Numbered from the stretch's first letter, positions 43,122-58,256 are shown. The stretch is 64,000 bases of DNA from Diplosphaera chodatii (GCA_032358165.1 JAALGY010000033.1:1612001-1676000); one strand, 5' to 3'. Numbers and translations: made by a program. Notes: a model not told the origin generated them from the sequence alone.

Positions 43122-45274
43122 CTATTTGCTGGTCACCCAGCGCACAAGGCCGGCGAAGGGGATAAACCGCAGGCGGCCTGCCGACGGTGGCATGAGCACT
43201 GCTTGCCAGACGGTGTACAGCACAACATCCAAGACGAATGCATAGGTCACCCTGCACAGCATGTAGGGCACCTCATCAGCAGATACAGTAACCGGTCGCA
43301 TGCCTCCTTATGACGCATGCAGCTCCTGCAATGCTTGCTGCTTCCCTGTGCATGCATCGCATTCTGGATCCCGCTCACTGAGGGACATGAGTGGGCATCA
43401 CCAACTTGGTGTCAATGTCAACATTGAGCACCCCAAGCACGACCAACCTGTCGTCACTGGTGCTGGTGGTGATGTACTGTAGGCGTTCAGCAATGCCGCC
43501 AAACTCTGGCCGAGCAAACGCAGCCCAGCCAATGGAGATGAGTGCAACTGCAGCGGCTATCCACCCAGTAAGCGGGCTCCACCTCGGCAGCCGCCCTTGG
43601 TCTTCCTGTCGGGAGAACTGCCCCGAAGCTGGCGCTGGCATCGACTCTCGCAGCGCGATGAATGGGACAAAGAATATGTTTGTGATGAACTGCAGGAAGC
43701 ACAGCCACAATGATAGCTGTATGTCAGCAGCTGGCCAGCTGCGCTGTGACCAAGGCGCGTTGTGGCACTTGCATAAAGCTCACCAGGGTTCCAACATACA
43801 ATGGCCATTTCCTAGGCACATTGGCGGCTTTGCGGTCGGCAAACATCAGTGGACCCAGCATCAGGCTCCAAGCAATGACAAAATTGAAGAGCGCCTGCAA
43901 CCATGTTGCACAGGCTTTACATTGGTGGCGTTAGGCATATCCGTACTGAATATTGTTCACGCAGCACATCGCAGCTATGCGGCGATTGACTGTCGCAGTA
44001 CCTCACCTCAGACACTGGGTGGGAGGCCACGGCAGGCAGCGGGTTGAGGTGCACCGCAGCCAGGCCGAAGTTGATGTAGAACAGGTTGATAGACTCGTTC
44101 AGCACCGCTCGCAGGGTGTCTGGCTGCTGCTGCCAGGCCGGCAGCCCAGGCGCGCCTGAGGGTCCGGTCAGGTGCCACATGTACGCTGCAGGACACAGCC
44201 ACGGCGCGGCGTTTTGCGAGTGATGACTAGCTGTTGGCATGACGGCTGGCAACATCTGGCAGCCTCACAGCAACAAGACCAGACCCCAAGATGCCCATCA
44301 AGCGACAGCACCCTACCTGCATAAAATGCCCACATGGCAAGGCCGGGCGCGGGCGGTAGGTTGCCGGGGTTAGCACGCGGCCCCAGGCGCCGCACTACGG
44401 GCGCCAAAGCCTTCAGTGCGTACAGCGCCACGCCGCCCGGCTTTGTGGCTGCAGCGGCGCAGCAGCACCTTCAGCAAGCCGTGCACACGCAGCAGGTGCA
44501 TCATGTGGGCGTGGTGGGCCCTCGGTGGTGCAGCCATCATGGCAGCACCGGGCCATCTGCGCCTCCAGCACTCACGTGACTCCACCAGGTCCCTTGCCGA
44601 GGTGATGAGCCCATCGTCATTGACCTCGTAGAAGCTGCAGCCGCGTGAAAATGGAAACTCGTGGCCCTCGATCTCCACATGCCTGCAGCGCGTCAAACCG
44701 TCTGAATTACATGCATGTGCACAGATTCAGACTTCAGGGATGCAGAGCAAGGTGTCAATCCCCGGCAAGCGTGTCGTGCTCTGCAAGGGACGCAAGGCAG
44801 GATTGGCATCGCACACAGCCCACCAGCGCACGCCCACTGCATTGGGGTCCCCGGATGTGATGTGCTCCAGCGTGAACTTCAGGTCACCCGGGACTGTGGC
44901 TGTCACCTTGTCAAAGTATGCACGCACTGCATCCTTCCCGCGAAATGGCTCCTGATAAAGTGCCAGGTCGTGATATGCTACGTCATCTGCCATGAGCGCC
45001 ATGACTGCCTCGACGTCGCCAGAGTTGTACCTGATGACCACACAGATACTTCTCAGACCAGCCATATGTCATCAACCAGTAGAGGATCATTTTATATTAA
45101 GATGATCGCTCACGCTTCGTAGAAGTTTTGGATGACGTCCTTGGCGTCACAGCGGGTGGCCTTGCCTGTGACAGCCGCATGGCATGCTGCCGATGGGCGC
45201 CTGCCACGCTGTGCTATTGTGTTTTGCTGGGACAACACGGACTTCGGTGCTGACATGGGTGGCTGAGGTACCAT
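43122..45274 (-). CDS. NTF2-like (SnoaL) domain joined to a polytopic membrane domain, plastid-targeted
   Basis: Exons on the minus strand are 45114-45274, 44824-45030, 44576-44682, 44317-44448, 44007-44185, 43784-43894, 43448-43689 and 43122-43251, giving 422 residues. An acid-free N-terminus rich in Ser, Gln, Arg and Ala suggests a chloroplast transit peptide. Residues about 45-155 form an NTF2-like fold: DVIQNFYEAYNSGDVEAVMA, DDVAYHDLALYQEPFRGKDA, VRAYFDKV, FTLEHITSG and HVEIEGHEFPFSRGCSFYEV. The rest has several hydrophobic helices (LFNFVIAWSLMLGPLMFADR, FITNIFFVPFIALRES, WIAAAVALISIGWAAFA, VTYAFVLDVVLYTVWQAVLM). All seven splice junctions are in phase across the boundary, which argues for one gene. 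I cannot name the membrane family. A ligand-binding sensor or a lipid/pigment-handling role would be guesses. Confidence 0.75.
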
Positions 45275-45959
45275 CTGTTTCCTACGATCGTGCTGCGTCA
45301 ACTGCATGCACTGCTGAGTACAGCGTGTGGAGCGCACTTGCATGCAAAAGCCATCAGAATCTGCACAGCTCAACTTGGAGATGCGATGCCGCATGGTTAT
45401 GTCAGTTATAACGTTGATGCTGATGTAGACGCCGAGATCTCTTAGACATTGACGAATCTGTCATGCATCTGCACTCCACCCAGTGAGTGTGTATGATGCC
45501 ACTGCCAGCACGACAAGAGCAGCGACTAAACCAGTCACTGGTGTAATGAATGTGATGTTTGTGTTTGTGTGATATCGCATACACAGAGCTTGATAGCAGC
45601 AACGCTGTATTGGCTTGTGGCACGAACAAGATGGCACGTCATGACAAATGATAAATGCGTTGAAATGTTACACCCTAGCAGAAATGCTTATCGCCCCTGC
45701 CGTCGACCCAAAACTGGCGCGAGAGTGTGTCCGCCTCAGCCAGCGCACCTCCCCAGCCGACAGCGTTTGGGGACGTGCAAAAGCATTCATTTGAGCTTCC
45801 AACCGGTCGCAGGGCAGCGCGGCCACGTTCATCACGCACGCAGGGCAGCTCGGCTGCTGGCTACATCAGACCCACCATGTTCTAGGCCACAGCTTGGGGG
45901 CTTGCGCCCCCACCCGGAGCGCTGCGGAGGCCCGGCAGTGCGTTGTTTGCGCTACGAAC
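45275..45959. promoter_or_regulatory. Divergent upstream region NTF2-like membrane protein / Raf-like kinase
   Basis: This holds two promoters. A GTG-led frame runs upstream of the kinase ATG, but nothing in it looks conserved. Confidence 0.4.
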
Positions 45960-48095
45960 ATGTCGGCGGCCGTGGCAAGTCTCCTGGCCCAGGCCACCCC
46001 TCAGGACCCGATGGCGACCGGCAGCGCTGGCCTGCGGTCCACGTCCACGGACGACGGTTTCAGCACAGAGAAGGCAAAGCTGCGAGTCAGCTTTGGCGGC
46101 CACATCGTGCAGGACGACAAAGGCAAGTGGAAGTATCAAGGCGGCGACACATTCCTGGAGAGCGTGCCGGTGACGTGGAAGTACTCGGACTTCGTGTTCC
46201 GGCTGGTGGAGAAGACCGGGTGCGCGGTGGCGGTCAAGTACCTGCTGCCGGGCGAGGAGCTGGACCCGGACTCCCTCATCACAGTCTCCGACGATGACGA
46301 CCTGCAGGAGATGCTGGAGGAGTACCAGCGGGGCCTGCGCATCCCGGGCACCCCCATCAAGATGTTCCGGCTGCGCGTGCTGCTGTTTCGTGCGTCGGAG
46401 GAGCCATTCACCCCCGAGGAGCTGGCGGATGGCGAACAGTTTTTCTCTCGCTCCAGCTCGGGCAAGCGGGGCGTGGGTGGCGGTGGCAGCGCACGTGCGC
46501 TGAACGGGCGGGCTGGCACCGACGCGGCGCGCAGCACCTACAGCAGTGCGCTGTCAAGCGGCACAGGGTCGCAGGCGGACAGCGCAACCGGCGTGGGTGT
46601 CGGGCCAGAGGATGCTCCGGCTCATCCAGAGATGGACGCCTGGCAGGCGGGCTTCGAGGCAGGGCAGGAGGCGGCAGCGTGGGCAAAGCTACCCTCCGGC
46701 TCTTTCGACGGCGATGCGCACGACTTCATGTCCAAGTCACCCATGAAGAGCCTAACATCTGCAGATACGCCGAGGAGCCCTGCGGGCAAGCAGGGCATGC
46801 CGAATGTGGTGGCCTTGACTGCTGAGTCGGTGCTGGAGGGCAACAGCCGCTTCTCTGCATTCTGGCAGACATCAGACACGAGCAATGCCCGCAACGACCC
46901 CAGTCAACCAGGCAATGAACACAAAGCCACAGGCGTGCCGCCGGGCCCTGCTGTGTCAAACAGCGTGCGCAGCAGCGTTTCTGCAAGCCCACTCTCACCA
47001 GCTGTACCGCCAGTTGCTGACCTGGTCAGCGCTGGCGTGCGGCTGCCAAGCCATATCTCAGCCTTTGGCGAGAACTCTTCGGATGAGCCGCTGGAGTCCC
47101 TGCCGGACGCATTCCCGGAGGAGGACCATGCAGGGTCCACTCTGCATCCGGTGCGCTGCACTGTGCCAGCGGCGCTGCTGCCGGCCAACGGCGTGGCAGC
47201 GCTGGCCCGCCGCCCGTCCATCACGGTCACCTCCCCCAGCGCGCTGCGCTTCCCGCAAGTCCACTGCGTGCCGCAGGACGAAATCACAGTACTGGGCAGG
47301 ATCGGGGAGGGCGCCTTTGGCGAGGTGTCGCTGGCGTCGTCCCCCATCTTCGGCCAGGTTGCCATCAAGTGGCTCAAGCCCGGCAAGCATGTGCAGCGTA
47401 GCTCGGAGTCGTTCTGGGGCGAGGCAGAGGTGCTTGCGAGCGTGAACCACCCCAATGTGCTGCGGTTCTACGGAGTGGTCACCCAGTCCAAGGCGGACCC
47501 CACTTGCGTCGGCATCATGACCGAGTACATGCGCGGCGGCTCCCTGGCCAACATGATACGGCACCGGGACGTGCTGCTGCCCCTGCGGCAGCGGGCGGAG
47601 ATAGCGCTGGGCGCGGTCAAGGGCCTGGCATACCTGCACGAGATGCGCATCGTGCACTTTGACCTCAAGCCGGACAACCTGCTGCTGGACGACTTTGGCG
47701 GCGGCATCACCGTCAAGGTGGCCGACTTCGGGCTGCACAAGCACAAGAAGGAGCACCAGTCCTTCGTCTCTGGCGTGCACGACCTCAGGGGCACGCTGCC
47801 GTACATGGCGCCAGAGCTGGTGTCGGACCCGATGCGAGTGTCGGAGAAGGCGGACGTGTGGTCGCTGGGCATGGTCCTCTGGGAGATGCTGACGCTGCAG
47901 GTGCCCTTCAGCGACCTCAGCCCGCAGCAGATCGTTGCTGGCCTCATGGTCGGCAACCTGCAGCCACCGATACCCGACTGGTGCGAGGCCAGCTGGCAGA
48001 GCCTGCTGGAGGCCTGCTGGGAGGTGTCGCCATCTGCACGCCCACACCTGCGAGACCTGGCTTTCCAACTGGAGGCCATTCTGCAGGTGGCATGA
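45960..48095 (+). CDS. PB1-domain Raf-like protein kinase (MAPKKK-related)
   Basis: This is a soluble serine/threonine kinase of the plant B-type Raf-like group. It is one uninterrupted frame, 711 residues from the ATG at 45960 (the frame is open 66 nt further up without ATG). Residues about 38-143 form a PB1 domain with the acidic OPCA loop SLITVSDDDDLQEMLEEYQ. A disordered Ser/Pro-rich middle follows. The kinase domain starts near residue 440: GRIGEGAFGEV, VAIKWLKPG (catalytic Lys), VHFDLKPDNLLLDD, DFGLHKHKK and LRGTLPYMAPELVSD, WSLGMVLWEML. HRD is replaced by HFD, as is usual in plant Raf-like kinases, and the catalytic Asp and DFG are kept, so it should be active. With VIPP1, LHCA3 and mS33 it is one of the few intronless genes here. 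Confidence 0.94.
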   Translation: MSAAVASLLAQATPQDPMATGSAGLRSTSTDDGFSTEKAKLRVSFGGHIVQDDKGKWKYQGGDTFLESVPVTWKYSDFVFRLVEKTGCAVAVKYLLPGEELDPDSLITVSDDDDLQEMLEEYQRGLRIPGTPIKMFRLRVLLFRASEEPFTPEELADGEQFFSRSSSGKRGVGGGGSARALNGRAGTDAARSTYSSALSSGTGSQADSATGVGVGPEDAPAHPEMDAWQAGFEAGQEAAAWAKLPSGSFDGDAHDFMSKSPMKSLTSADTPRSPAGKQGMPNVVALTAESVLEGNSRFSAFWQTSDTSNARNDPSQPGNEHKATGVPPGPAVSNSVRSSVSASPLSPAVPPVADLVSAGVRLPSHISAFGENSSDEPLESLPDAFPEEDHAGSTLHPVRCTVPAALLPANGVAALARRPSITVTSPSALRFPQVHCVPQDEITVLGRIGEGAFGEVSLASSPIFGQVAIKWLKPGKHVQRSSESFWGEAEVLASVNHPNVLRFYGVVTQSKADPTCVGIMTEYMRGGSLANMIRHRDVLLPLRQRAEIALGAVKGLAYLHEMRIVHFDLKPDNLLLDDFGGGITVKVADFGLHKHKKEHQSFVSGVHDLRGTLPYMAPELVSDPMRVSEKADVWSLGMVLWEMLTLQVPFSDLSPQQIVAGLMVGNLQPPIPDWCEASWQSLLEACWEVSPSARPHLRDLAFQLEAILQVA

Positions 48096-48606
48096 GCGGG
48101 GCCACAAGTGCTGTCTCGTCTGCTGAGAATCAATGGGCAACTGGGTGGTAGTGTCCCTTGACGTGGACCGTCGTCTGCAATCCCTTGCTGCTTTCCTGCC
48201 TATCTGCCTGTTTTCGCTGCCACGGCCCGTCAGATGCGCTTGCTGGTTTTGAAGCCTTTTATACATCATTTATGACGCTGCTGCTGCAAAGTGCATGTGC
48301 CGGTCGGACGGATGCATGCCGCAAATGCTGCGCCGTTTGTAAGCCAGATTGTTTGTCGACTTGCACTCTCCTCAAACGTCTGTGGCCGTGTAACAGGCGA
48401 TACCCTAAGAGCACCGTGCGTGTCAATCCACTGACATCAGAAGCGAACAGCGATAGCCACCTCCTGCTGCTGCTTCCACCCCAGCTCAACTGTTGCCAGT
48501 GCTGACGGGGACAACACATAACGACTCCGTTGGCAGTTCGCGCGAAGTCAGCGTCCCGTGACCGGTGGATACGTATCTTGAATGCTTCATAGCGTTACTT
48601 AGCTCG
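48096..48606. other. Intergenic region kinase / aspartate aminotransferase
   Basis: This contains the kinase 3' UTR and the promoter of the next gene. No other feature. Confidence 0.4.
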
Positions 48607-51673
<3,067 letters not shown>

Positions 51674-52073
51674 GTGTGATAGCTCGGCTGTGCATTGGCG
51701 GTCAGCACCGTTCCCCATGCACGGTGTCACACCATCAGCAATTGAGACTTGGGGCTGTGAACAGCATGCACGCTAGGAGTGGAGGGGAGAGGTGTAGCAG
51801 TGTGTAGTTTTAGGAGGCTAGGAGACTAGGTGTGCGGCCATTGTCGTCATTCTTGAAGGGTGGAACTGCAAGTTGAAGGGTATATATCCAACCATGCAAA
51901 CTCTTGAGTTTTGCAACTCGTGTCAGTACGAGCAGGCGACAGTGTTGAAACCCTCTGACCGCATCATGCGCATCACCATCACCTAAACACATCAACCAGC
52001 TGCCATGCCTTTCAGCACGACTGTGGCCAGGCACCATGTTTCCAGCTGCATGCCACAGCTTGCCTCCTCATAC
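51674..52073. other. Convergent intergenic region aspartate aminotransferase / unidentified gene
   Basis: This contains two 3' UTRs. Short minus-strand frames at 51810-52037 may belong to the neighbouring unidentified gene but do not splice cleanly. Confidence 0.35.
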
Positions 52074-53456
52074 TCAGGGGCGCTTGCTACCGACACAGTT
52101 GAACATGTGCTGCTGCTGGGCTGCATGAGGCGTGAGAACGCCTGCACTGAGAAGGAGTTGTCGGTTGTGGAGTGTGCCAGCACAGCTTGCTTGCTCAAAC
52201 TGCTGCAAACTATGCATTAGCCATGGCAATGAATGGTCCCAGAGATGCTGCTTGATTCTTGACCAAATTGCTACTTTCAGAGATGATCCTAGACACTGCC
52301 TCACTGCCCGAGCACACCTCAGCTATTGGCTGCTGTTTCTGCGGCGCGCCGATGGTGATGGTGCTGTACGTACACTTGCGCAGGTTGAGCTTCAGTCCGC
52401 GCTTGGGCAGAAAGCCGCTGGGCACTTCACCACCAGGCGGCACTGCCAACAGCGTCCACATCCGCGTCGGGCCTGCATATATGCTATGATTCTTTGCAGT
52501 CTTGTGGCAGCTGGCATGCGTGCAGTGTGCTGTCGAAGGATTCTAACAGGTGCAGGTCAAAGTTCCCAGTCGCAGGGCACCCTGCGATGCCGGGCCCTCC
52601 TCTCCTGATGCAGCCCCAGCAACCAGTGTGCGTATGACACGATGTTTCAGCGCCTGCAGCTCCCCTGCATTGCAGGCAAGTCCATACGCAGGCCTGCGGC
52701 ATCTGATTAGAGACATGCCTTTGGTATGGCAGCCACAACGGCGGGTCAACAGCAGGAACTACAGAAGCTGCACTCACCGGCTGGCAGTTCCGCTGAGTCT
52801 GCGCCTGCGCCAGCAAAGAAGCGCAGCTCGTACACCTCCTTGGGTCGCGCTAGGGCTGAGCCAAAGGCCAGCAGCATGCGTGTTGATTGTTGCGACAGGA
52901 AGAGGTCAGGACCCAGCGCCGCCAGCAGCCCTTCGGACATCTTTGTGAACTGCGTGTGTCAGTATGGTGTCATCAGGCAGCAAGAGTGTTACCACTGAGC
53001 CACTCTTTAGGATGAGCAGGCCTCTGTATGCTGTGGTGATGCCCAAAAAGCACGGCTAGGACAACCAACCTGTGCATGCATGTAGGCAGAAAGGCACCTG
53101 CTGAGCTTTTCGACACTGGCGCACAGTTGGTATCCCAGCGTCTCCAAGCAGGCCACCAGCTACGAAATTGATCGGCTGCTGGTCGTTTGCCATTTCAGGG
53201 TGCATCGATGCCATCGTGCGGGCTGCATCAGCGCCATCATTGGCCGTCATCATCTGCTCATGTCCAGCAGCTGCAAGGGTCATAGACATGCTGGCAGCTG
53301 TGAGTAGATCCAAGCCATCATCCGAAGCATGCATGCATGCAGAACTAGAGCCTTGACTTGATTACCTGCTTTGGCGGGCATGCCATCCCCAGCAAGATAT
53401 CGTATGTGGCGTGGATCTGCCGCCGCATAAACAGCAGACTCTGGACGACAGTGCAC
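52074..53456 (-). CDS. Unidentified multi-exon protein gene, partial model
   Basis: I do not recognise this gene, but its exons look coding. Supported pieces on the minus strand are 53366-53456, 53098-53159, 52993-53023, 52778-52949, 52624-52664, about 52569-52602, 52318-52442 and 52074-52202. They read SLLFMRRQIHATYDILLGMA, LVACLETLGYQLCASVEKLS, a long helical exon with KMSEGLLAALGPDLFLSQQS and ALARPKEVYELRFFAGAGA, ELQALKHRVIRTL, and GFLPKRGLKLNLRKCTYSTI, TIGAPQKQQPIAE. The helical heptad-like character, the splice signals and the phase agreement support a real protein. The intron at 52950-52992 would be only 43 nt, and the exon near 52,570-52,600 and the last exon are weak. An upstream exon may lie at about 53,710-53,745. 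No start codon is assigned. Confidence 0.45.
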
Positions 53457-53964
53457 CTGCCAGGTCAACATGGCACGCGTGGGTGTGCGAGCACTACAGA
53501 GAAAGGCACAGGCAAGCTCCGCTTGAAGACATGCTGTCGAAGTATCAGCCAAACCGTGGCTCTCACAGCAGCTCTGAGCATGTCGCAGCTGACAGACCAC
53601 TTGCAATGCTGATGGACACGTCCATGCTGTCCTTATACTGTTTGCCTTGGATGCCGTTTGCAATGCCACAGATTTGAGATGGTAATCAAGGTCGAGCTGT
53701 CTGATCGACGATCAAAGCATTGTGGCCGCCGGCGAACTGCAAAGGGTAGTTGTCAGCAATTGCAAGTCACGTGTGAACCTGTGGGCAGCAGATGCCGACA
53801 GAAATAGATGGAAGGAGGAAGCTACACTGCCGTTTAATCCGCAGCATGCAGCAAAGATCACGCCTTGCAACTTTGTGCTCTGATCCGTGGTTGTGGTGAG
53901 CATCGAAACAAATCATCGGAGCACAACAGCAAGTTTACGAGCGTTCGAGCGAGAATTCGAGGCT
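53457..53964. other. Region between the unidentified gene and the FAD oxidoreductase gene
   Basis: It likely contains the 5' part of the unidentified gene, including a possible exon around 53,710-53,745 reading FAGGHNALIVDQ, and the oxidoreductase 3' UTR. Confidence 0.35.
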
Positions 53965-56900
53965 TCAACAGTCTGCAAGTTCCGGTGCTGTTGTGCCAAG
54001 CAGCTGCTCAACCACGGCTTTCCCCACTCTGAGCCCATCTACTGCAGCAGACACAATACCACCCGCATAGCCTGCGCCCTCGCCCGCTGGGTACAGCCCT
54101 GAGGTCGAGATGCTCTGCATGTCGTCGCCTCGCACTGCACGTGGAGCGTAGACACGAGGCTCAGCTCCGGTCCACGCATGACATGAGGCCGATGTGGCTT
54201 TGTCAAGAAGCTAGGCATAGCAGCGCCGACTATGGAGTTGCAGAGTCAAAATGCCACACCAATCTGCACTGGGGCGGATGTGCGCGTCTCAACGCCATGT
54301 AACAACGCTGATTCGGCAATAAAGCCGGGTAGCTGCTTGTCGAAACGCCGCAGGGCCTGCATCGCACAGCACACATTCGATGATGGTGAAGCTGTATAGG
54401 AGCACAAGGCGCAGTGCTGACATGTCTTGGAACCACCTTGGAAACCAGGCGGCTAAATAGCACTGCTCGACGCGCTCTGAAGCAGACCTGCCGCAGGGCT
54501 GAGGTGACAACCGGTGAGTACAACTCATGAAGTGGCGCCGCATGCACGCCCAGACGGTAGCTGGACGATGGCAGCACGCCACTTGACTCACTGCCGCTCA
54601 TGAAATCTGCAAGTTCAGCAGGCAGCAGTTTGGCACTGAGTGATTCTAACTACACAACCCGCAAGCATCCCTCTATACCGCAGCTGACCTGTGACGCGCT
54701 GCACTGGACACACAAGCTTCCCACCGCCCATCGCGGCTGCTGCCCTGCAGATCAAATGATGTGCTGTGAACAGAGCAGCACATCAGGACCATGGGCCCTC
54801 ACAGCACCACGGTCATAAAAGCTTGTCCGTGCTTGAGAGGTGCATGTGCTTGAAATACATGCACCTCTCTGCCGTCTGCTGCAGGGCAATGCCAGCCAGC
54901 ACGCCGTGCTGTGGCGCAAGGTGCGCCCAGTCGGAGGCATCAGTCTCGACCACCACCGCTGCGTTGGCCCACTTGGACTGGCGCCGCCTGCAGTCATGTT
55001 GTCAAGGCTGAGTGGTGCCGCCTGCGTCGGTGCTGCTATAGATGCACACCACAGTGTAGCATGCAGGCCTGCTGCGAAAGTGTGAAAGCACGACGAAGCG
55101 CAAGGACGGGAGACCCACGAGAAGCTCATGCCATTTACACACAGCTCCTTCTCGTCGATGCTGGTGGGCACCACCTGCCCGCCTGCGCAGATGGGTAAGA
55201 GGCGCACTCTATCTTCCAGCGGATGATGGATGCACCGTGCCAAATGTACAAGCTCACATTAAAACATGCCTGCCTTGCCTGGGCACATGCAAAAGCTGAA
55301 CGTGCTGCGCTCCGCCGGCAAGTCCTGCGCGCCGACAAACAGAATCATCATGTCTTTGACGGGGAGCAGGACTCCTGACACACTCTGCAAGGTGGAGCAG
55401 GACCCACCTTTGAAACCCTTGCGGCTACCCTGTAGTCTGCCACAGGAATGGGCCCTGTGCTCACGACACATGCTTAGCGCACCTGACATATCAGCACCAA
55501 GGCCGCAACGGTGCAGCTGACTGGCAAGACAAGGCCAACTCAGTGCTGGCGCACCCTTGCCGCGCTGCACCACCGCAGCGCTCGAAGCGCCATACTGAAG
55601 CTCATTGATCAGCTCCTGCGCCAGCATCAGCAACACACTGGAAATTGCTGAACATCACTTCGCTGTGTCCTGGGCATGTGGCTTAGCTCGCTGGCAACCG
55701 TCCACCAGCGCTCCTGGCCACCTGTGGGTGCTCGACACGGAAGCCCATTGCAAAGGGCTTGGGCACCAGGCTCACGCCGGCCGCCGCCAGCTCCTGAAAC
55801 AGCGCCCGGCTGCTGTGGCCAGTCGCCAGCACCACCGCACTGGCAGGCTGGTAGCCGCCACCTGCCAGCATTGCACGAGTGCATGATGCATGCATGCTGT
55901 TGTGTGCTCAGTGCACGAAGTGAGCAAGCAACATGGCACAGCCAGGGCGGGCTGAGGTCCACTTCCGCTGCTGGCTAGTGACCAGTCTCCACTGCAATAC
56001 AACAGTGTTGCCTGAAGTTGTTGGATGATGTGCACCTTCGAGGTGCACGCCGGCGATGCTGCCCGAGCCTGTGATGTCCAGGCTGCGCACAGCAGTGCCC
56101 CACTGGATGCGCACACCCAGCGCCAGCAGTTGTGCCCGGAAAGCGCGGAGGATGCCGATGAGCCGGTCCGTGCCCAGGTGCGGCTACGGCAAGAAACCAC
56201 ACAACAGCATAGGCACCAGGGTCTGAATAACAATTATGCAGGATGCAAGTGCTTTGCCATGCCGGGCCATGCAGCCCAGTAGTTTACCCGTGGTTACTCA
56301 GTGCCTTGTGGTATTCTGCACCTTGCCATTGACGAGTATCGAGCTAGGCGCCCCAAAACGGCACAGCGTCTGCAGCACCATCCGCACGGGCGAGTTGTTG
56401 CGGCCTATCCTCGTCGTCAGCTTCCCATCCGACCATGTTCCAGCCCCTCCTGCCCTCAGCACACAGTCCGTGATAGGCAACCACCATACGCACCTCACGA
56501 CAGCCAGCACTTGCCCAAGATGCACAATGTTGTCCTCCTTGTTGTTGAAGGATGACTGGATGTCACAGCATCATGTGGGCTGTATGCATCGGCCTGTTTG
56601 CCATTTGCGCACCTTCACCTGCAGATATGTGGCATGTTCCATCAGTGCATGATCCTTCAGTGCAGACTTTCACACGATAGCATGGATGCTGCAAGTTGAC
56701 ACCAATCAGCAAGGTGCAACGCTGACTAACCGTAGCACAGATTGCTGTCTGGATTGATGATGCCCCTGGCAAAGAGCGCCCCAATGTCCCTCCCACGCTG
56801 CTCAACTGGCTGGCCCCGTTCCAGCAGGACCACCTGCGCACGGCCAACTCCCATCAATAGAGGGCCCTTGTCGCCATCGGGACCATTGCTTGTCGGAAGC

Positions 56901-57645
56901 TGGTTGGGCCTCTGGTGAACTTCTTGCCTGGATGCCAGCTTCTGCAAGCGCCAGGGCTGCAAACAGGCCTGCAGGCCCGCTGCCCACCACCGCGACCGGA
57001 TCGCGCCTGTGGAGCACATCTGCCGGCCGCGCTGTCCCAGTGCTGCCTGTGACGCTGCTGCTGACATCCTCAGGCCTGCACGGCGGTTGACACAGGCTCC
57101 GCCACAGAGCTGGCTAAGGAAGCATTGCTCACATTATCGGATGGCGATGGGCTTCTGCCACACCTTTCTTTCAGCTGTGGGTGCCTCTGCGGGTTGCGCA
57201 CGCCAGCGGCTGTTAGTGCGGCTGTGTCCACATCGACAATGTACACCCACTTTAGCCGCTTCCTGGCATCAAACGACTTGCGCACTACTGTGATGGCGGT
57301 TTCAGGTATGTCACCCTGCACGAAGCAGGCGTGTGCGCTTCTGCAACAATCAATTTATCATCTGATCCATGCTTGGCAGTCACAAATCTGCATGACTTGA
57401 TGGATTTTCCGCCTATCCACCTTGCAGCCTAGTTTCCGTGCAACTGCGCTGCACAGCGGTGCACTGACACCAAAGTCGTCCTGCGAGTGCCGCACAGGTT
57501 CAGGAACACTGATAATGGCTGGCAGCGTGTCACAGCACCAGCAAGCTGAGAGCAGGAGGGTGTACCCCAACAGGGCGGTCACCTTGCCAGGATCGTCGCC
57601 CACAGTCACGCTGCAGTCAAGAACGCGATACTGCTGCGGCAGTGC
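53965..57645 (-). CDS. FAD-dependent oxidoreductase, COG2509/PDE327-like, 5' end unresolved
   Basis: This is a flavoprotein like Arabidopsis PDE327 (pigment-defective), probably plastid. Exons on the minus strand: 57583-57645, 57421-57480, 57164-57315, 56928-57006, 56731-56833, 56322-56449, 56036-56183, 55722-55861, 55555-55615, 55429-55454, 55279-55324, 55119-55182, 54865-54987, 54488-54635, 54260-54356, 53965-54134. Landmarks: VVRKSFDARKRLKWVYIVDV, the FAD dinucleotide fold VAVVGSGPAGLFAALALAEA, GGAGTWSDGKLTTRIG, HLGTDRLIGILRAFRAQL, ASAVVLATGHSSRALFQ, FSFCMCPGGQVVPTS, NGMSFSRRQSKWANAA and a C-terminal GLYPAGEGAGYAGGIVSAAV. Exon 10 is 26 nt. Introns after 56928 and 55279 have GC donors (CAG|gcaaga, CAG|gcaagg). 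The exon at 57421 could end at 57397 instead, and N-terminal exons around 57,750-58,060 are not settled. Confidence 0.87.
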
Positions 57646-58256
57646 CTGAAGACCAACATACACACAATAGGCTTAGCCTGGAATGGTGAAGGATAGCTCA
57701 AACGCTGCTCAAAAGATACAGTAATCCTGCCGCACGGAACGCTATGCTTCACCTTCTTGTGGTGTGTCGAGGTAGCCTTCCGTGATGCAGGTGCACAGCA
57801 CACTGGCTTGGATGGCGTGCGTGTTCTCACAGTCCTGATGCCTTGATGCAGCGGAGCGCAGCAGAGGGAGCGGTGTTGGCGGCAGCCGGTACCGCGGCTT
57901 GGCAGCTTGAGCATCAAGAGCAAAACCTTCCTGTGCACGTAGCTTGTGGAGGCGAACTGTCCACCAGACGATGCAGGAAGCAGAGCCAAGCAGTAAATGA
58001 CCACTGCAGGTGCACACTTGAACAACTGCAGAGCATGCAGCCATCTCGGCCCGTCCCATGCATGCTGAGATGGGTTCGCAACAGTGAACATGTCTTAGTA
58101 AGCGGATGCTTGTTCATGCAGGGTAGTCTACCGTCTCGTCCACCATAACATCATATGCAGCATAGTACAGGCTGCTCAGAGGCCGTTTGACATCCAAGGT
58201 GCTCGACCGAGTTGGATGGCCTCTGGTCAGGTGGCCCCAGCCAGCACGGCGGAATC
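57646..58256. promoter_or_regulatory. Divergent upstream region FAD oxidoreductase / NAR1
   Basis: This holds the NAR1 promoter and probably the oxidoreductase transit-peptide exon on the minus strand near 57,840-57,960 (frame with PRYRLPPTPLPLLRSAAS). The junction to the next exon is unclear. Confidence 0.4.

Noticed and set aside
47058..48269. 403-codon minus-strand frame opposite the Raf-like kinase
   Set aside because: It is a shadow of a strongly conserved kinase coding sequence; long antisense frames are expected at this GC content.
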